Source: Pseudomonadota bacterium
GTDB lineage: Bacteria > Myxococcota > Myxococcia > Myxococcales > Myxococcaceae
Length of the DNA: 13,591 nt
Assembly (NCBI GenBank): GCA_023426545.1
Contig: JAFAAN010000089.1
Location: 1 to 13,591, forward strand
Direction: 5' to 3'
The notes below the pieces were generated by a model that was not told where the DNA came from, did not search any database, and saw only the letters and a program-made list of their open reading frames with translations. How positions within the stretch are numbered: position 1 is the stretch's first letter; each line of letters opens with the position of its first letter. Below are positions 13,563 to 13,591 of the stretch, in pieces. Both the position numbers and the translations under genes were made by a program.

Positions 13563-13577
13563 GGAGCGGGGGGGGGG
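13556..13577 (+). other. G-quadruplex-capable G tract
   Basis: Runs of five G (13556-13560), three G (13562-13564) and ten G (13568-13577) are separated by one and three bases. This fits the pattern of four G-tracts with short loops if the ten-G run supplies two of them. Homopolymer length here is also prone to sequencing error. Confidence 0.35.
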
Positions 13578-13591
13578 TGCGACGCCGTGGG

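Overview
The window is very GC-rich, with G or C at almost every third codon position. It carries gene types typical of Myxococcaceae and related Myxococcales: a sigma-70 factor of the expanded myxobacterial paralogue family, a membrane Ser/Thr kinase, a cysteine-rich lipoprotein, and a large secreted TolB-propeller/amidohydrolase fusion. I therefore read it as myxobacterial chromosome (Myxococcus, Corallococcus or a close relative). I cannot name the species. I see no rRNA, tRNA, CRISPR array, insertion sequence or phage gene.

Layout, left to right. Positions 1-477 (minus) hold the start of a coiled-coil protein that runs off the left edge. Positions 615-1967 (minus) encode the RNA ligase RtcB. 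After a 278-base divergent spacer with a perfect 20-bp palindrome comes a small exported Cys/His-rich protein (2246-2578, plus). Next are three co-directional genes: a sigma factor (2711-3625), a small exported protein with a pilus/secretin N-terminal (pil_N) domain (3722-4048), and a 463-residue kinase (4134-5525). The kinase starts with a zinc-binding anti-sigma-like motif and ends, after one membrane helix, in a second copy of the pil_N domain. It converges tail to tail, two bases apart, on an exported DUF4142 protein (5528-6280, minus). Two overlapping hotdog-fold thioesterases (6417-6875 and 6881-7339) and an alpha/beta hydrolase (7452-8480) follow, all minus. On the plus strand are the secreted propeller/amidohydrolase fusion (8644-12048), a 286-base stretch with a possible gene remnant and an AT-richer leader, and a cysteine-rich lipoprotein (12335-13528). 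The window ends in a GC hairpin and a G-quadruplex-capable tract.

The most interesting part is 2711-5525. The sigma factor, the free pil_N protein and the kinase look like one envelope-sensing unit. One polypeptide appears to combine a zinc anti-sigma motif, a complete kinase, a membrane anchor and a periplasmic pil_N sensor, and the gene beside it encodes a free paralogue of that sensor. My inference is that the periplasmic pil_N domains sense something, and that the kinase restrains or activates the neighbouring sigma factor by binding or phosphorylation. I know of no published description of this arrangement, but I could not search for one.

The rest looks like ordinary chromosomal cargo. 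Several intergenic gaps contain strong GC hairpins without U-tracts. These are listed as candidate terminators or operators at modest confidence.
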